The translations under genes were made by a program, and so were the position numbers. From Glebionis coronaria (Eukaryota; Streptophyta; Magnoliopsida; Asterales; Asteraceae): DNA of 64,000 nt. Numbering within the stretch: the stretch's first letter is position 1; every line of letters begins with the position of its first letter. Of this stretch, positions 23,946 through 34,499 are shown piece after piece. The notes under the pieces were generated by a model, which worked only from the letters and a program-made list of their open reading frames with translations, ran no database searches and had not been told where the DNA came from. Location of the stretch: assembly GCA_025667525.1 (NCBI GenBank), contig CM046882.1, forward strand, positions 549,084,630-549,148,629, in the 5' to 3' direction.

Positions 23946-24409
23946 TATATAACATCAACTTTATTGTTCTTTTGCGTCACGAAATCGTGGGATCTATGTT
24001 TTTCCAAATACGTCAAAATATAGTTTTTATCTTACCTTAGCATACATCACATCATGTATGCTTTTTTTTAACATAACATCATGTATGCTCAAATGTTAAT
24101 TTTTACCAGAAGAATAAAAAGCCATTCAAAGGTTTAGAATTACATCTTTCTTAAAAGAAAATAATTAGTTATTTCACTTTGACATGTTCAAAATGAGCAT
24201 GCATACAAAAATCGTTTTAGCTTATGCAGATAAAAGCCCGTTGTTTATGTTGAGGAGCGTGGGTCCCACATTGTTAAACTTGTAGTCAAAAACCATTTTC
24301 CATGTGTTCATTCAAATGTTTTTATAACTTGCATTTTTTATATTTGAAGTAATTACCCCCTTAATACAATAAGGGGAATTGGGAAATACATGAATAAAAA
24401 ACATTATAA
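23946..24409. other. AT-rich spacer, no gene
   Basis: Nothing recognisable apart from a short duplicated ACATCATGTATGCT (24052-24087) and a small inverted repeat CCCCTTA...TAAGGGG at 24357-24376. Confidence 0.5.
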
Positions 24410-24616
24410 ATGTTGTGAGGGGAGAAACCTTTCACCCTCTTATCTACCGTTCAATTTTATACCTTTACTGTTCATCGGTATGGGTTGCCAATCAAATGCA
24501 CATCTCAACCGTGTATAGGTTTGAAGAGCTGTTCACTGGTATGGGTGCCATCTTTACATCCACATCTGTACTCTCACACCTAATATCAGTGTGTGGTTGT
24601 GAGATATCTCTTTCAC

Positions 24617-24672
24617 AAATTATTGATCTCTCTCTCTAAACAAAATCATTGATCTCTCTCTCTCTCTCTCTA
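24617..24672 (+). repeat. CT microsatellite with duplicated flanks
   Basis: Runs of (CT)n follow repeats of TTGATCTCTCTC. Just downstream, ATTGATGAGTTGATC and CACAAATTATTGATCT recur two to three times (to about 24770). Confidence 0.7.
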
Positions 24673-25192
24673 AAGAAATTTACAAATTGATCATCATTGA
24701 TGAGTTGATCAATTTCGGTCACAAATTATTGATCTATTGATGAGTTGATCACAAATTATTGATCTACGTGATATCAATTTGCATATGCTTCGGTGTTGCT
24801 GATGACTCGCAAGGCAAAAAAGGTTTGCCATTTATCAACTTATCTGTATAGTTTTTAGTTTTGATTTTTACCTTTTTTATTATGTATAATTATAGGGTTT
24901 GTGTAAGAATTGGGGGATTTTGCAGGGTTTAGTTTAATTGATTCATTGCTTGGCGTTAAGGTTTGGGTTGGCATACAGTTTGAAAATTAGGGATTTTTTA
25001 GGGTTTAGTTTTACTTTGCTTAATTGCTTATTTCCGATTAGAAATGTCAAAGTGTTTGATAAGATGTTTAAGTTTATTGTTTATGCATATGTATGTGCCT
25101 TTGATTGTTTCATTTAGACGGTAATCACGCTTTTGATGTTTATTTCTTTCAGGTGATTGAATGATAGTAACATAATTTTGAGCCGCTCCTGT

Positions 25193-25342
25193 GTTTGCAG
25201 CCATAGTAAGGCAAACTGTTAGATTTGCACCCATGGCACGGCAGATTATTAGATTTGCACCCATGGCAAGGCAAATTCTTAGATTTGCAGCCATGGCAAG
25301 GCAAGTTCTTACGTTTGCAGCCATGGGTAGCCACATTCTTAG
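25193..25342. repeat. Five 30-bp tandem units
   Basis: Five units of exactly 30 bp of the type ATTTGCAGCCATGGCAAGGC followed by AAATTCTTAG. On the minus strand they sit inside a frame (25149-25460) and would add a 10-residue repeat with core CHGCKSKNLP. Upstream of the repeats that minus frame reads LPSHPMNCRALQQMLEML, which looks coding-like, but I do not recognise it. It may be another captured fragment in reverse orientation. Confidence 0.75.
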
Positions 25343-26162
25343 ATATTTTTTCCCAATACACATTCGGTAATGATAATGCTTCTAAAAGGCCATGATGATC
25401 ATATCTGAGCATCTCTAACATTTGTTGTAAGGCCCTACAATTCATGGGATGTGATGGCAAGTCTTTGAAAAAGTACCGTTATCTGTTTGTATGGTTTCAG
25501 TACGTGGTCGTGCGACTCACACCAACTTCGTTGCCCACACCTTCATTGCCATCATTCATGGTGTACGGCGATGGTGCTCGGTATACACATACGACCATAT
25601 AAAAGGCTAAATGATACGCCTTTTGTAAACGAGGTCCTGTATACGATGTTCATAAATACATAATCATTTACCGCTCCCCGTGTAGATGCAATAATATAGT
25701 CGTGATGAGTAAGCTTTGCCGTACGTAAACTGATTTGATCACAGATTGAGGTTTTGGATCAGGGATTGACTATTAGAGGCAGTGATGAATACTAACAGGT
25801 TTTGAACCGGGACCATTCGAGTATTGGCGGGGCAATCAATCAACTTTGCAGCCATGTCGAATGTGACCGGTTTTCTCAAATACCAATTAGTCTGAGCCTT
25901 AATGACCCAGTATGCATTAGTGTTCATGTACAGCGCCCGCTGGTTGGGTGACGATGGTGGTAGGCTTATTGGCTAGAAAATATCACGGCTGAATTTCCAC
26001 CTTCAATACCAACTTAGGTGGCCTCAAATGCTTTATGTTTTGTATTCAAGTTTCTTTTACTTTTTCCTTTTCATGGTATGTTTTATAAAATAATTTTATT
26101 TCACTCACAAATAAAACAGTTATTTATTTTAACTATCTTTAAAATGCGTCTGATGCAGGAAA

Positions 26163-26548
26163 AGTATCTATTGGTCACGGGCTTATCTCTCGGCTTGATG
26201 GCTGTGGTCTCAGAACTGACCACTCTGTTGGCTCCTCACGAATCAACCTTGGCCAACATATGGCTGACATTTATGCTCCCTCCAATACAGTTGACGTTCC
26301 TACACAAGCACCCCCTTTAAAAGGTAGCCGATGTACTGCATATACCCACTACATTTATTACCGGCAACAATTATGCTTTTCTGATTATCGTATCTATGAA
26401 ATATATGTAATTGCAACGGCTCTTATTAATGTAATCTGAACCTCCTTTCTATGCTAACCACATGATTGATGGTGCTTTTGCAGGTGTGCATAAAAAAGTC
26501 AAAAACTACGGTGGCCTTCGAAGAGTGTCCCGGACACGAGGGAGATAG
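26163..26548 (+). pseudogene. Unidentified exon pair, captured fragment
   Basis: A plus-strand open stretch at about 26163-26322 (containing RINLGQHMADIYAPSNTVDV) ends at a possible donor (AAAG|GTAGCC). A possible acceptor TTTTGCAG (ending about 26483) reopens the same phase (VHKKVKNYGGLRRVSRTRGR) until TAG at 26546-26548. Phase agreement across the putative intron is the only support. I do not recognise the protein; LRRVSRTRG could be the degraded exon just upstream of the kinase piece. Confidence 0.35.
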
Positions 26549-26770
26549 CGTTCTGCTGCATCCTTAAGCTCGGAACAGAATTTCGAAAGATTCATATGTC
26601 AGCACAAAGCACCTGTTTTCGGGACACCCCCAAAATGGTTTAGTTTCATTGAGCTTGAAGAGGCTACAGACGGTTTTTCGAGAGATAATTTCTTGGCAGA
26701 AGGTGGGTTTGGGTCGGTACATCGAGGGGTTCTAAAAGATGGACGAATGGTTGCTTTTAAACAGCATAAG
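26549..26770 (+). pseudogene. Receptor-like kinase N-lobe fragment, copy 1
   Basis: The frame reads ICQHKAPVFGTPPKWFSF, then ATDGFSRDNFLAEGGFGS and VHRGVLKDG..VAFKQHK. This is the juxtamembrane/glycine-loop start of plant RLCK/PERK-like kinases, closest in memory to those annotated 'inactive protein kinase SELMODRAFT_444075-like'. The glycine-rich loop and the VAxK lysine equivalent are present; helix C, the catalytic loop and the activation segment are absent. An in-frame TAG (26546-26548) precedes it. After KQHK the sequence runs into intron-like DNA (ATAAGTTTATA), so the normal next exon is missing. Likely a captured exon with no product. Confidence 0.7.
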
Positions 26771-27751
26771 ATAAGTTTATATAAGTTTATTATTTATATA
26801 AGCTGAAAACAACTGTGTGTTTATACTAACATGACATATTTTTAAGATTAACATTTGGTTCAAACATAATCCGACAACCAAAAGGTGGTTATATATGCCG
26901 AAACAAACAGCCCTTATACAATATCTTTCTGATATTCTGTAATTAGTGAGTGTTTAGAATTGTATCAAAATATGCGGCCTAAAGAATGATGTATTCTTTT
27001 CTTGAAAAATAATACTAATGCCTGACCAAATTTAAAACATTCCAATCAGGTGTTCCTTAATAATATTAGTTTTGTTGAAAATTATGTGACGGTTTCTAAG
27101 GAATAAAAGTTGCAATAAAAAAGCTATGTGAGTGGTTATCATGCCTTCTATGTAACTGGCATTTGTTTTGCACAGGTTAGCGACGGAGTTGTCGAATTAT
27201 CGTATCTATGCACATGAAGAGGCTACAGACGGTTTTTCGAGAGATAATTTCTTGGCAGAAGGTGGGTTTGGGTCGGTACATCGAGGGGTTCTAAAAGATG
27301 GACAAATGGTTGCTTTTAAACAGCATAAGATAAGTTTATATAAGTTTATTATTTATATAAGCTGAAAACAACTGTGTGTTTATACTAACATGACATATTT
27401 TTAAGATTAACATTTGGTTCAAACATAATCCGACAACCAAAAGGTGGTTATATATGCCGAAACAAACAGCCCTTAAACAATATCTTTCTGATATTCTGTA
27501 ATTAGTGAGTGTTTAGAATTGTATCAAAATATGCGGCCTAAAGAATGATGTATTCTTTTCTTGAAAAATAATACTAATGCCTGACCAAATTTAAAACATT
27601 CCAATCAGGTGTTCCTTAATAATATTAGTTTTGTTGAAAATTATGTGACGGTTTCTAAGGAATAAAAGTTGCAATAAAAAAGCTATGTGAGTGGTTATCA
27701 TGCCTTCTATGTAACTGGCATTTGTTTTGCACAGGTTAGCGACGGAGTTGT
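26657..27751 (+). repeat. 536-bp tandem duplication of kinase exon and intron
   Basis: Unit 1 is 26657-27192 and unit 2 is 27216-27751. I see two substitutions between them (GGACGAATGG/GGACAAATGG and CCTTATAC/CCTTAAAC), so the event is recent. The 23-bp joint (27193-27215) contains ATTATCGTATCTATG, identical to 26384-26398. Confidence 0.9.
27216..27329 (+). pseudogene. Receptor-like kinase fragment, copy 2
   Basis: Duplicate of the second half of copy 1, starting at EEATDGFSRDN and ending KQHK. It lacks the juxtamembrane part because the duplication began inside the exon. A short frame from 27168 reads through the joint into it, but no start or regulatory context supports expression. Confidence 0.75.
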
Positions 27752-27822
27752 GTTAGCTGATAACACTGCTCATCATTCAACAACAATAGCGGATTCTAAG
27801 TACGAAGACGGCATGATTGAAG
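27735..27822 (+). pseudogene. Exon-like piece after duplicated intron
   Basis: An acceptor-like TTTTGCACAG precedes 27735 and a donor-like AAG|GTAAGA follows 27822; the stretch between is open (contains VLADNTAHHSTTIADSKYED). I do not recognise it. The acceptor side is also present in copy 1 at about 27176, cut by the duplication joint. It may be the next exon of the captured gene or a different gene. Confidence 0.35.
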
Positions 27823-28943
27823 GTAAGACCATACCTCTTGATAAGCTTTAGAAGCTGCCAATGAGTTGAATTAATAGAATAATCAGTTTTCACATCTCGA
27901 TAGACATACGCGTGTATGATTATATTTCTCTGTCGTTATAACGGGTGGTATATCGAACGAAATTGCATGAAAAATTATTGGCTAGGGTTGTTTGTAAAAT
28001 GAAGCTTCCGTTCAACGTAAGTCCATTCTCATTCACTATTTTTTGATTAAATAGCTTCAAAAGGAACATGGTGAATGGTCTGATAGCTGTCCAAATTTTG
28101 TATATGTAGAAAACAAAGAGTTTTGGTTCAAGATCTTTGACATAAACTGTATTTCAAAGAAATAGGCTTATGAAATATAAGTCGAGTCGAATAAGATCAC
28201 ATGCTTATGTAAGCTTACAAAACGTTGCAAGCAACCTTCAAATCTTACTATTACAAATTGACATTTTGATCTTATTTTGGCAGGACTGAATGGTCGGGTC
28301 TGGTCATGAGAGTGCGTACCCCAATAATGGTCGCTGCTTTACTATGAAAAAGAGCTTACCGTAGGTGAGTTAATCAGGTTGGCTATAGTTTACTTTGATT
28401 TGTCGGGTTTTGTTTCGATCAACAAAGCTGCAAGAACAACTAATCATGCTGTGAGGGTGGCTAATGTGGGTTCCTCATATAGAGTTTGCTGATGCAGGTT
28501 GCTAACACGGGTTTCTTATATGTTGCTAATGCCCGGGTTACTGATGCGGATGTGGGTTTGCTGATGCGGAGTTGCTGATGTCGGGTTACTGGTGCCGGTT
28601 CGCTTTTATGGGATTCTATGAGGACATAAATCTAACAAATGCCCTTTCTGAATCTCGAACAGGTACAAGAAAAGATAATAGACAAACTCACCACTTCAAA
28701 GCTTCAAGTCCATGTACGAACATCGTATGACAAATTAAAGTGGCTAAATAGGAATTATGAATACTTTTGTAAACAACTACTGTGATTCCTTTGTTTACAG
28801 AAAATATTTTCATTTGTCTCATTTTGCTTTTTTTAATAGTTGGAGAACAGTACGTCGCTAAATATTTGTTGCATTTGCTGGATATTAATATAGATGGGAT
28901 GGGTGACGTAAGCAAACCCTCTCTATAAACATCTCCTAAAAAT

Positions 28944-28976
28944 GCCCCGCTGCGGAGCGCGGGCATTAATCCTAGT
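28944..28976 (+). other. Helitron-type 3' terminus
   Basis: GCCCCGCT / AGCGCGGGC forms an 8-bp stem with one bulge and a GCGG loop. ATTAAT follows, then CCTAG|T. A GC-rich hairpin shortly before CTRR with a host T is the signature of Helitron ends. Confidence 0.6.
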
Positions 28977-29723
28977 TTTTTTAAAATGATAGATGTTAGT
29001 GGTTAGTAGATCGAGTCGTGTAATAATATTTAAAATGTTTTTTTCGAACTCTCGTCTAGTTGTGTTAAACACTTTATTCGCTTCGTCTGAGAGATTCTTA
29101 ACAGGTCTTGAACCAAAAACTTTCGTATAACCTAAAAAGAAAAACTACTTGATACAACCTTATTTGAAGTAATTTCTTTTTGTTATTTCGTTATAAAAAG
29201 AAGTAATGTTTTTTTAAGCCAGCGAGTTTAAAAAATTCGTTCTTTCGCATAAATAGAAACATAAAACCATGTAAAATGAACACTAGCTAGTTTTAGAAGC
29301 GGAATCAGAGAATAAAATAATCAGATGCAAATTATTTTTTTTAATATTAGTATTTATATAACAATAACTTTGATCAGATTCATTTTGACGAAATAGAGTA
29401 ACAAATATATGACATTACGCGATAAATTTCATCATGTTCGTGCATTCCCAGGAACCTCTAGCTCCGCCCCTGGCTAGCTTGCTTGAGAAGGCATAAAACT
29501 GACAAAAGATCATACGGAGTACTTTTTTTTATCCACATGGCATCAAGAACTTCGTAATATTCACATTGATTCAATTTGTTTTCCGTGTTTTAAACTAATA
29601 GCACAAACTTTACTTCGATAGACAGTCATAGTTTAATCTTAATAAAGATGCATCTCCTAATCATGTATATATAATTTCATTAAATACCGGTAACACAAGA
29701 TTTCGAAGTTACTAACGCTTAAG
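28977..29723. other. Intergenic, no gene
   Basis: AT-rich. It contains short phrases often seen in plant repeats (for example CCTCTAGCTCCGCCCCTGGCTAGC near 29454-29476) but no delimitable element. Confidence 0.5.
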
Positions 29724-29740
29724 ATATAAAGCTTATTTAG

Positions 29741-30008
29741 CAAATGAAACGTAGCTCAGTTGGATTGATGTATTTGGTTATAGTTTTCATGTGGGGAGGT
29801 CAGGGGTCAGGGTTCGACTCGTGTCATTCCCTATGTCAGGGTTTGAATCCCATCGCAATACTTTGAAACCCCTTAATAGGAAACTGGATGGTTAGCATGG
29901 AGGTTTATATTCTCTTCGTGAGATGATTCGAACTCGGGTTGAGAGACTTAATGCCTCGGTGACACGCAAGATACTTCGCTGCACCAAACTGTCGTTAAAA
30001 AAAAAAAT
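29741..30008 (+). mobile_element. tRNA-derived SINE
   Basis: The head resembles a tRNA gene: A-box TAGCTCAGTTGG (29752-29763) and B-box GGTTCGACTC (29811-29820), giving an internal RNA polymerase III promoter. A second B-box-like GGGTTTGAATCCC lies at 29838-29850. A run of 11 A residues ends the element (29997-30007). Both sides carry a perfect 17-bp direct repeat ATATAAAGCTTATTTAG (29724-29740 and 30009-30025), the target duplication left by LINE-type insertion. It has no protein and depends on a LINE for mobility. Confidence 0.85.
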
Positions 30009-30025
30009 ATATAAAGCTTATTTAG

Positions 30026-30461
30026 ATGCTATGCTATTTTTGCTTAAGACACACACATTATGTAATCTAAGTTTTATTAAAGTTAAGGATGTGTATATAT
30101 AGTCAAAGCCCAATATTAAGATGGCCCAAAATATAGGCCCATAAACCACATATTAGGCCTATCGTTGCTAAGAAAATCTTTCCAAGAAACAAAAACACTT
30201 TTACTTAAAATCAAAAATGAAAAATTAAAAAGAATATTAGAACCACATGAGAAAGTTAAAAGTATGAGCTAGTGTGACTTCATCTTGCTAGTCATTTGAC
30301 CTTCAAGATAAAAAAAAGGTAGAATATATGGTTTCATTTGTTACATCACACAAAACCTTACAAACCCTAAACATATACACAATTATTTTTAAACATAAGT
30401 AATCTCTCAATAAAAATTAATAATGTTATTAATTAAGCTTCTTGCAAACTACAAACCATGC
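30026..30461. other. SPL downstream region
   Basis: No gene is visible. It probably contains the SPL 3' untranslated region (minus strand). Confidence 0.5.
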
Positions 30462-32011
30462 TTAATTTGAACAAAAGTAGTCAAAATCATGAGGTGGAAT
30501 CTGAGTGTTTCGGGTATGTTGCATCTCGAGTGGTGTCCCATGTTGCGTCAAGCCAATGTTGTGTCCGTTAATGAATTGCTCAAAGGATGAGGGCTCTTCG
30601 CGATTGTTGAATCCCCAAGAGCTCGTGGCTTGAAGAGAGAAAGAATGTCGAACTTCCATCTTACAAATCGAGTTAGAGTTTGCATCTAAACCTGTACAAA
30701 TTACAAAATAAGTAACTCGAGACATTATTTTGAACGTTTGCTGAAGTATCAATTTTTACTTAGCAGCTTATAAGTAGGCATAAATATTAGAAGTGTAAAC
30801 ATATACAATAAGAAGCCATTTCCAATATGTTTCAGCTTATATAGTCTTATGGCTTATTTGGTTTTGTGCTTGTATTTCATAAGCTCACTTTTTGTGGCAC
30901 ATTTTAAAACTTTTTGGGCTTATATAAGTTTAATATGTCATAATGAATTAATATAAACCGAGAACTCATTGTAGAAATTGACTTGTTATGACATTTAAGC
31001 CGAAACACGAAACATTTCTTTTATCGTTTATGTTATGTACCGGGAAACATACCATCGTGATTAACAAGTCTAGGCGTAACACCATGGAAAGACGACGAAA
31101 TGTCCGACAAGGCACCACTCGAGATCATGTCAACATCTTCACGTTTAAAGTTAGATGAACTTTGGGGTGTCGAATTTGATGATGGGGTCGAGGTCGAGAC
31201 TCCGTTCACGAAGAAACCCATATGTGGTCTTCGATCTATCGATCAATTTGAACAATAAAAAACATTAACATAAATAAATAACCAGATTTTTCACAAGTGT
31301 TGTTCCTTTCAAAATAAGACCACAAAATTAAGTCGTAATAGATCTTCCATATAGGACTATTGAACATACGTGGGGAGGTGAACTTGTCGTCTGATTGAGG
31401 CCTACGACGTCTGGCATTGTGTGCTGAGAGGCGTCTACGACAACTACGCTTCCTATCATCAAACTCCGATAAATCGTGCAACCTTCAAAATAACCAACAA
31501 ATAATTCGACATTGATTCTATTTTGTGACCATTTTGTTCAAAGAGCCTAAAACAATATTTCTGACATATGAACTAAAAAAACTTGCCTGCTACATTGCTG
31601 ACAAAACCTTCGTTCCATCCCCGCAACAACAACTCTGGGGCTCTTAGAATGATCAGCACAAATCTTATGCCGGCGATGGTAATCTTTAGCCGACACAAGG
31701 TCAAGGTTGCACCCTTCAACTTGACAGCGTGGCGAATGTGAACTTTGGTACACCGCTCTAGATTTTTTCACAACCGGAGAACACAATGAGCTAGATACTA
31801 AAGGAAACGAGCTCATTCCAAGCTTATCTTGATTATACGTCTCTTGCCCGAGCTTCAAACCAAACAGTGCTTCACCAGATATAACCGAGCCTTCCTCCGT
31901 TATACCATTAGAAAACCCCCTTTCCACTTCTTCACCCCCCAAATACTCCCCATTTTCGTGGCTAGAAACCGCTAAACTCTTTGGAACTTCATCGTCCCAG
32001 TTCCACTCCAT
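30462..32011 (-). CDS. SPL: SQUAMOSA-promoter-binding-like transcription factor (SPL2/10/11-type)
   Basis: Four exons by hand: 31587-32011, 31370-31482, 31053-31235, 30462-30691 (951 bp, 316 aa plus stop); phases agree at all three joints. The SBP domain spans about residues 94-170: CQVEGC...YHRRHKIC for the first zinc site, FCQQCSR for the second, and a basic nuclear-localisation stretch KRSCRRRLSAHNARRRR across the first intron, where SBP genes usually have it. FGLKLGQETY (about residues 50-59) matches the LKLGKRTY motif of SPL2/10/11/13, and exon 3 (HRRPHMGFFVNGVS) resembles SPL10/11. SBP proteins bind GTAC cores in promoters and control phase change, flowering and organ shape. ATG at 32011 is the first; two GTG codons precede it. 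Oddities: intron 1 has a GC donor (GCAAGT), the conserved CSRFH is CSRLH, the miR156 site in exon 4 is eroded, and the protein is shorter than Arabidopsis relatives. Confidence 0.88.
30627..30646 (-). promoter_or_regulatory. Eroded miR156 target-site position in SPL exon 4
   Basis: The minus strand reads ATTCTTTCTCTCTTCAAGCC, translated SFSLQA in the frame where SPL2/10/11-type genes have ALSLLS. I count seven mismatches of 20 against the standard miR156 target, four of them in the part that pairs with the miRNA seed. Confidence 0.55.
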
Positions 32012-32923
32012 CACCACGAACTTAACGAAAATTCCTAAAATGTGAGACTTTTCGAGTCTTTCGTGAAGTAGGTAGCAAATAGATGATATGTTTCCTTCAA
32101 CACAACATCAGAAACTCCATAAAATTATTATAAGCAAACAGCAATGAATATAGCAAGCCCCACAGCTGCATTAAAATCATACAGTTGCTTTCGGCTCATC
32201 AGTTTAGTAGCGAAAACAATCAAGTGTTGTTAACTCCATTCTGTCAGATTTGCCCATGTGGATACTACACTTTCCATAATTAGCCAAGACAGACTAAACG
32301 AAGAACATGCTTTAACATGTTTTCAGCAACATCATGGTCATTTTTTTTTAACTACTGATAATGAAAAAGCTGTTTTTTACAGTCCAATTATTTCCTGTCA
32401 CTTGTAATAACTGCATTCGATAGATGGTTGTTGAAAGTGCATTAACTTATGAAGAAGCTATTTCGTTTTCTGCCAGCAGTTTACTATGTACCATTATAAA
32501 TGTTGTGTGTACATTGAATGAGAGTTTTTACATTTAAGATGCCCATGTGTTTTTAAGGTTGTGTGAAAGCTTTGATCCATCATGAAACGTTGAAAACTCG
32601 ATCGAGTCATCATGTGTCGGTTCTCGAAGGCATGGTCCCGAACTATAGTTATGTTGGGTGGTTGAGTATGCATAAGTATTTGGGTCTAGTAAGGAGTTAA
32701 GCTTCGAGGTAGCAATATGGAAATGTTACTTAAGTAACCGGAAGTATGGCTTTTGTTAGTAGCTCGAGTGAGAGTTTAAGTGAGCTAAATGATATCAAAG
32801 GTCCGATGTCTCAAATGCTCATATAGCAAGTATATATACGGTTTAATGAGCTTTTAGTATCGGACTTCCAATTTAAAGGCTTTGAATTTAACTCATTAGT
32901 ATATAGTTTATACTATTTAAATT
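32012..32923. other. SPL upstream region
   Basis: Should hold the SPL 5'UTR and promoter. No further gene is visible and no TATA position can be assigned with confidence. The Mutator-like element starts about 0.9 kb from the SPL start codon. Confidence 0.5.
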
Positions 32924-32942
32924 GTGAAAATTACGGACTTGA

Positions 32943-33526
32943 CCCTTACTATAAACAATTCTCTACACTTATGTTGTGTTTCTGAGTTTTTTTTCAGAAA
33001 GAAGAGAAAAGAAGACAGGAGGAAATTATGCCAAAACTTCTCTCCTAATCTTCTTTCTAAATTGGGATGATTTGGAAAGAAAGTGATTTTATAGTCTTTT
33101 TGGCTTATATCTCCCTTTTTTTCTTTCAATCTCGGGAACACAATATTAGAAATAAAAAAAAATTCCTCTTCTCTTCGTTTCTCTCTTCCGCGCTCTCTTT
33201 TTTTCTCTTCTTTCAATTTTATACTCGGGAACACAGTGTTAGAGTATCCATTATGATAAACTTTTTAATTTTATACTATTTATTTTCAAACTTTTTTGTT
33301 TTATAAACTTATTTTCACTATGAATAAACCTCATCAAAATTTATAAACCTCAAACACAATTCAAATGTATTAAATTATGAAAATGTTCAACATTTTATAT
33401 CTCTTCATGCCATATAAGTTTAAAATAGATGTTCATTATGATTTACAAATTCTTAAACTTCTTCATAATTTTATAAACCTATGTATAAACCACCATAGTG
33501 CATGCCCTTACTACAAACAATTCTCT
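32943..33526. repeat. Insertion in left MULE arm flanked by 22-bp direct repeat
   Basis: CCCTTACTATAAACAATTCTCT at 32943-32964 recurs at 33505-33526 with one mismatch. The sequence between has no match in the right arm, so it is either an insertion with target duplication or a local duplication. It is purine/pyrimidine-biased, with two copies of CTCGGGAACACA (33131 and 33222), and has no poly-A tail or terminal inverted repeat that I can define. Confidence 0.5.
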
Positions 33527-34499
33527 TGCAGACACCCGTTGCTTTTATTTTTACGAAGAAAACCCTCATGTTCGCGGGTTTTGTTAGGTGGACACATAAT
33601 TGGACATGTGGTGTATTACTAATGGTCCGTTTGGTTTATTAAAAAAATTAAAACTAAAAGGGAAGTTAGCGGGATTTTGTTAGTGGAATTAATATTTTAC
33701 TAAAAAAAATTAGCGGTCTAAGATTACGTGCTAGGTTTTATTTGGTTAGGGAGATATGTTTAGGAGTTTTTCATATTGAAACTGAACTAGAAATGATTTT
33801 TTGGACGTTATATCCAGTGCATATGAAGTATACGAATTTAATCGTATGGTGATTTCTGTTATCTTTGATGATCACTTTCTATTGGTGTAAAATATGTGTG
33901 ATCATATGTTACCAATAATTAGATATTAACATCTAAAGTAGGTCATTTAGAATTTGTTTAAGTTAAAATTTCTTATAAAGAGCAACATTTGGTTATTTTG
34001 AACGAAAGGAATACATTACTGACAACATTGAAAAGATTAGTGTGCATATGATAAACAACATATATTTAAAAGTACATACAATAATCCTAGTTTGTAAAAG
34101 AATTTAAATAAACATTTATTGTGTTGAGAGTCTATTAGAATTAATGATTCTTTAAACGGCCCCACCAAAAAAGAACCACAATTTTCCTTGATATTTGGTT
34201 GTTGAGCAAAAGTCTGCAAATGTTGATTCCATGTTTATATATGATAAGGCAACCATTGTGAGTTTCATAAGCTTACTTCAGTTATCGGTTCATCATGCTT
34301 AGTAAAGCCTAATAGTCGTAGGAATTGCTTAATTTGGACCTCGATTGAGAATAATAATCAAATTGAAGAGACAAAACCTTCATCAAATTCCATCACATAC
34401 CTATTGATAAACCTTGAATTATTAGCGATGAAAGTTCTAAAAATTACTAGATAGTTACGTAGTTGGCAACTATAGAATGGGGTGAAAGCCTAGACCGTA

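Larger units (their letters stand above)
24410..28975 (+). mobile_element. Possible Helitron with captured gene pieces; 5' end not located
   Basis: The right end has Helitron hallmarks: a GC-rich hairpin (28944-28964) six bases before CCTAG, then T at 28976. The interior is a mosaic of exon-like pieces with plausible splice sites, all on the plus strand: a short ATG exon at 24802-24822, exon-like sequence at 26163-26322, the kinase exon at 26549-26770 and an exon at 27735-27822. CT microsatellites near 24620-24672 look like a captured promoter/5'UTR. No Rep/helicase gene is present, so it would be non-autonomous. The start coordinate is a guess; no A|TC terminus could be fixed. Confidence 0.4.

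Noticed and set aside
29741..29825. A functional tRNA gene
   Set aside because: A- and B-boxes are present, but the cloverleaf arms do not close, and the A-tail plus 17-bp target duplication identify a SINE.
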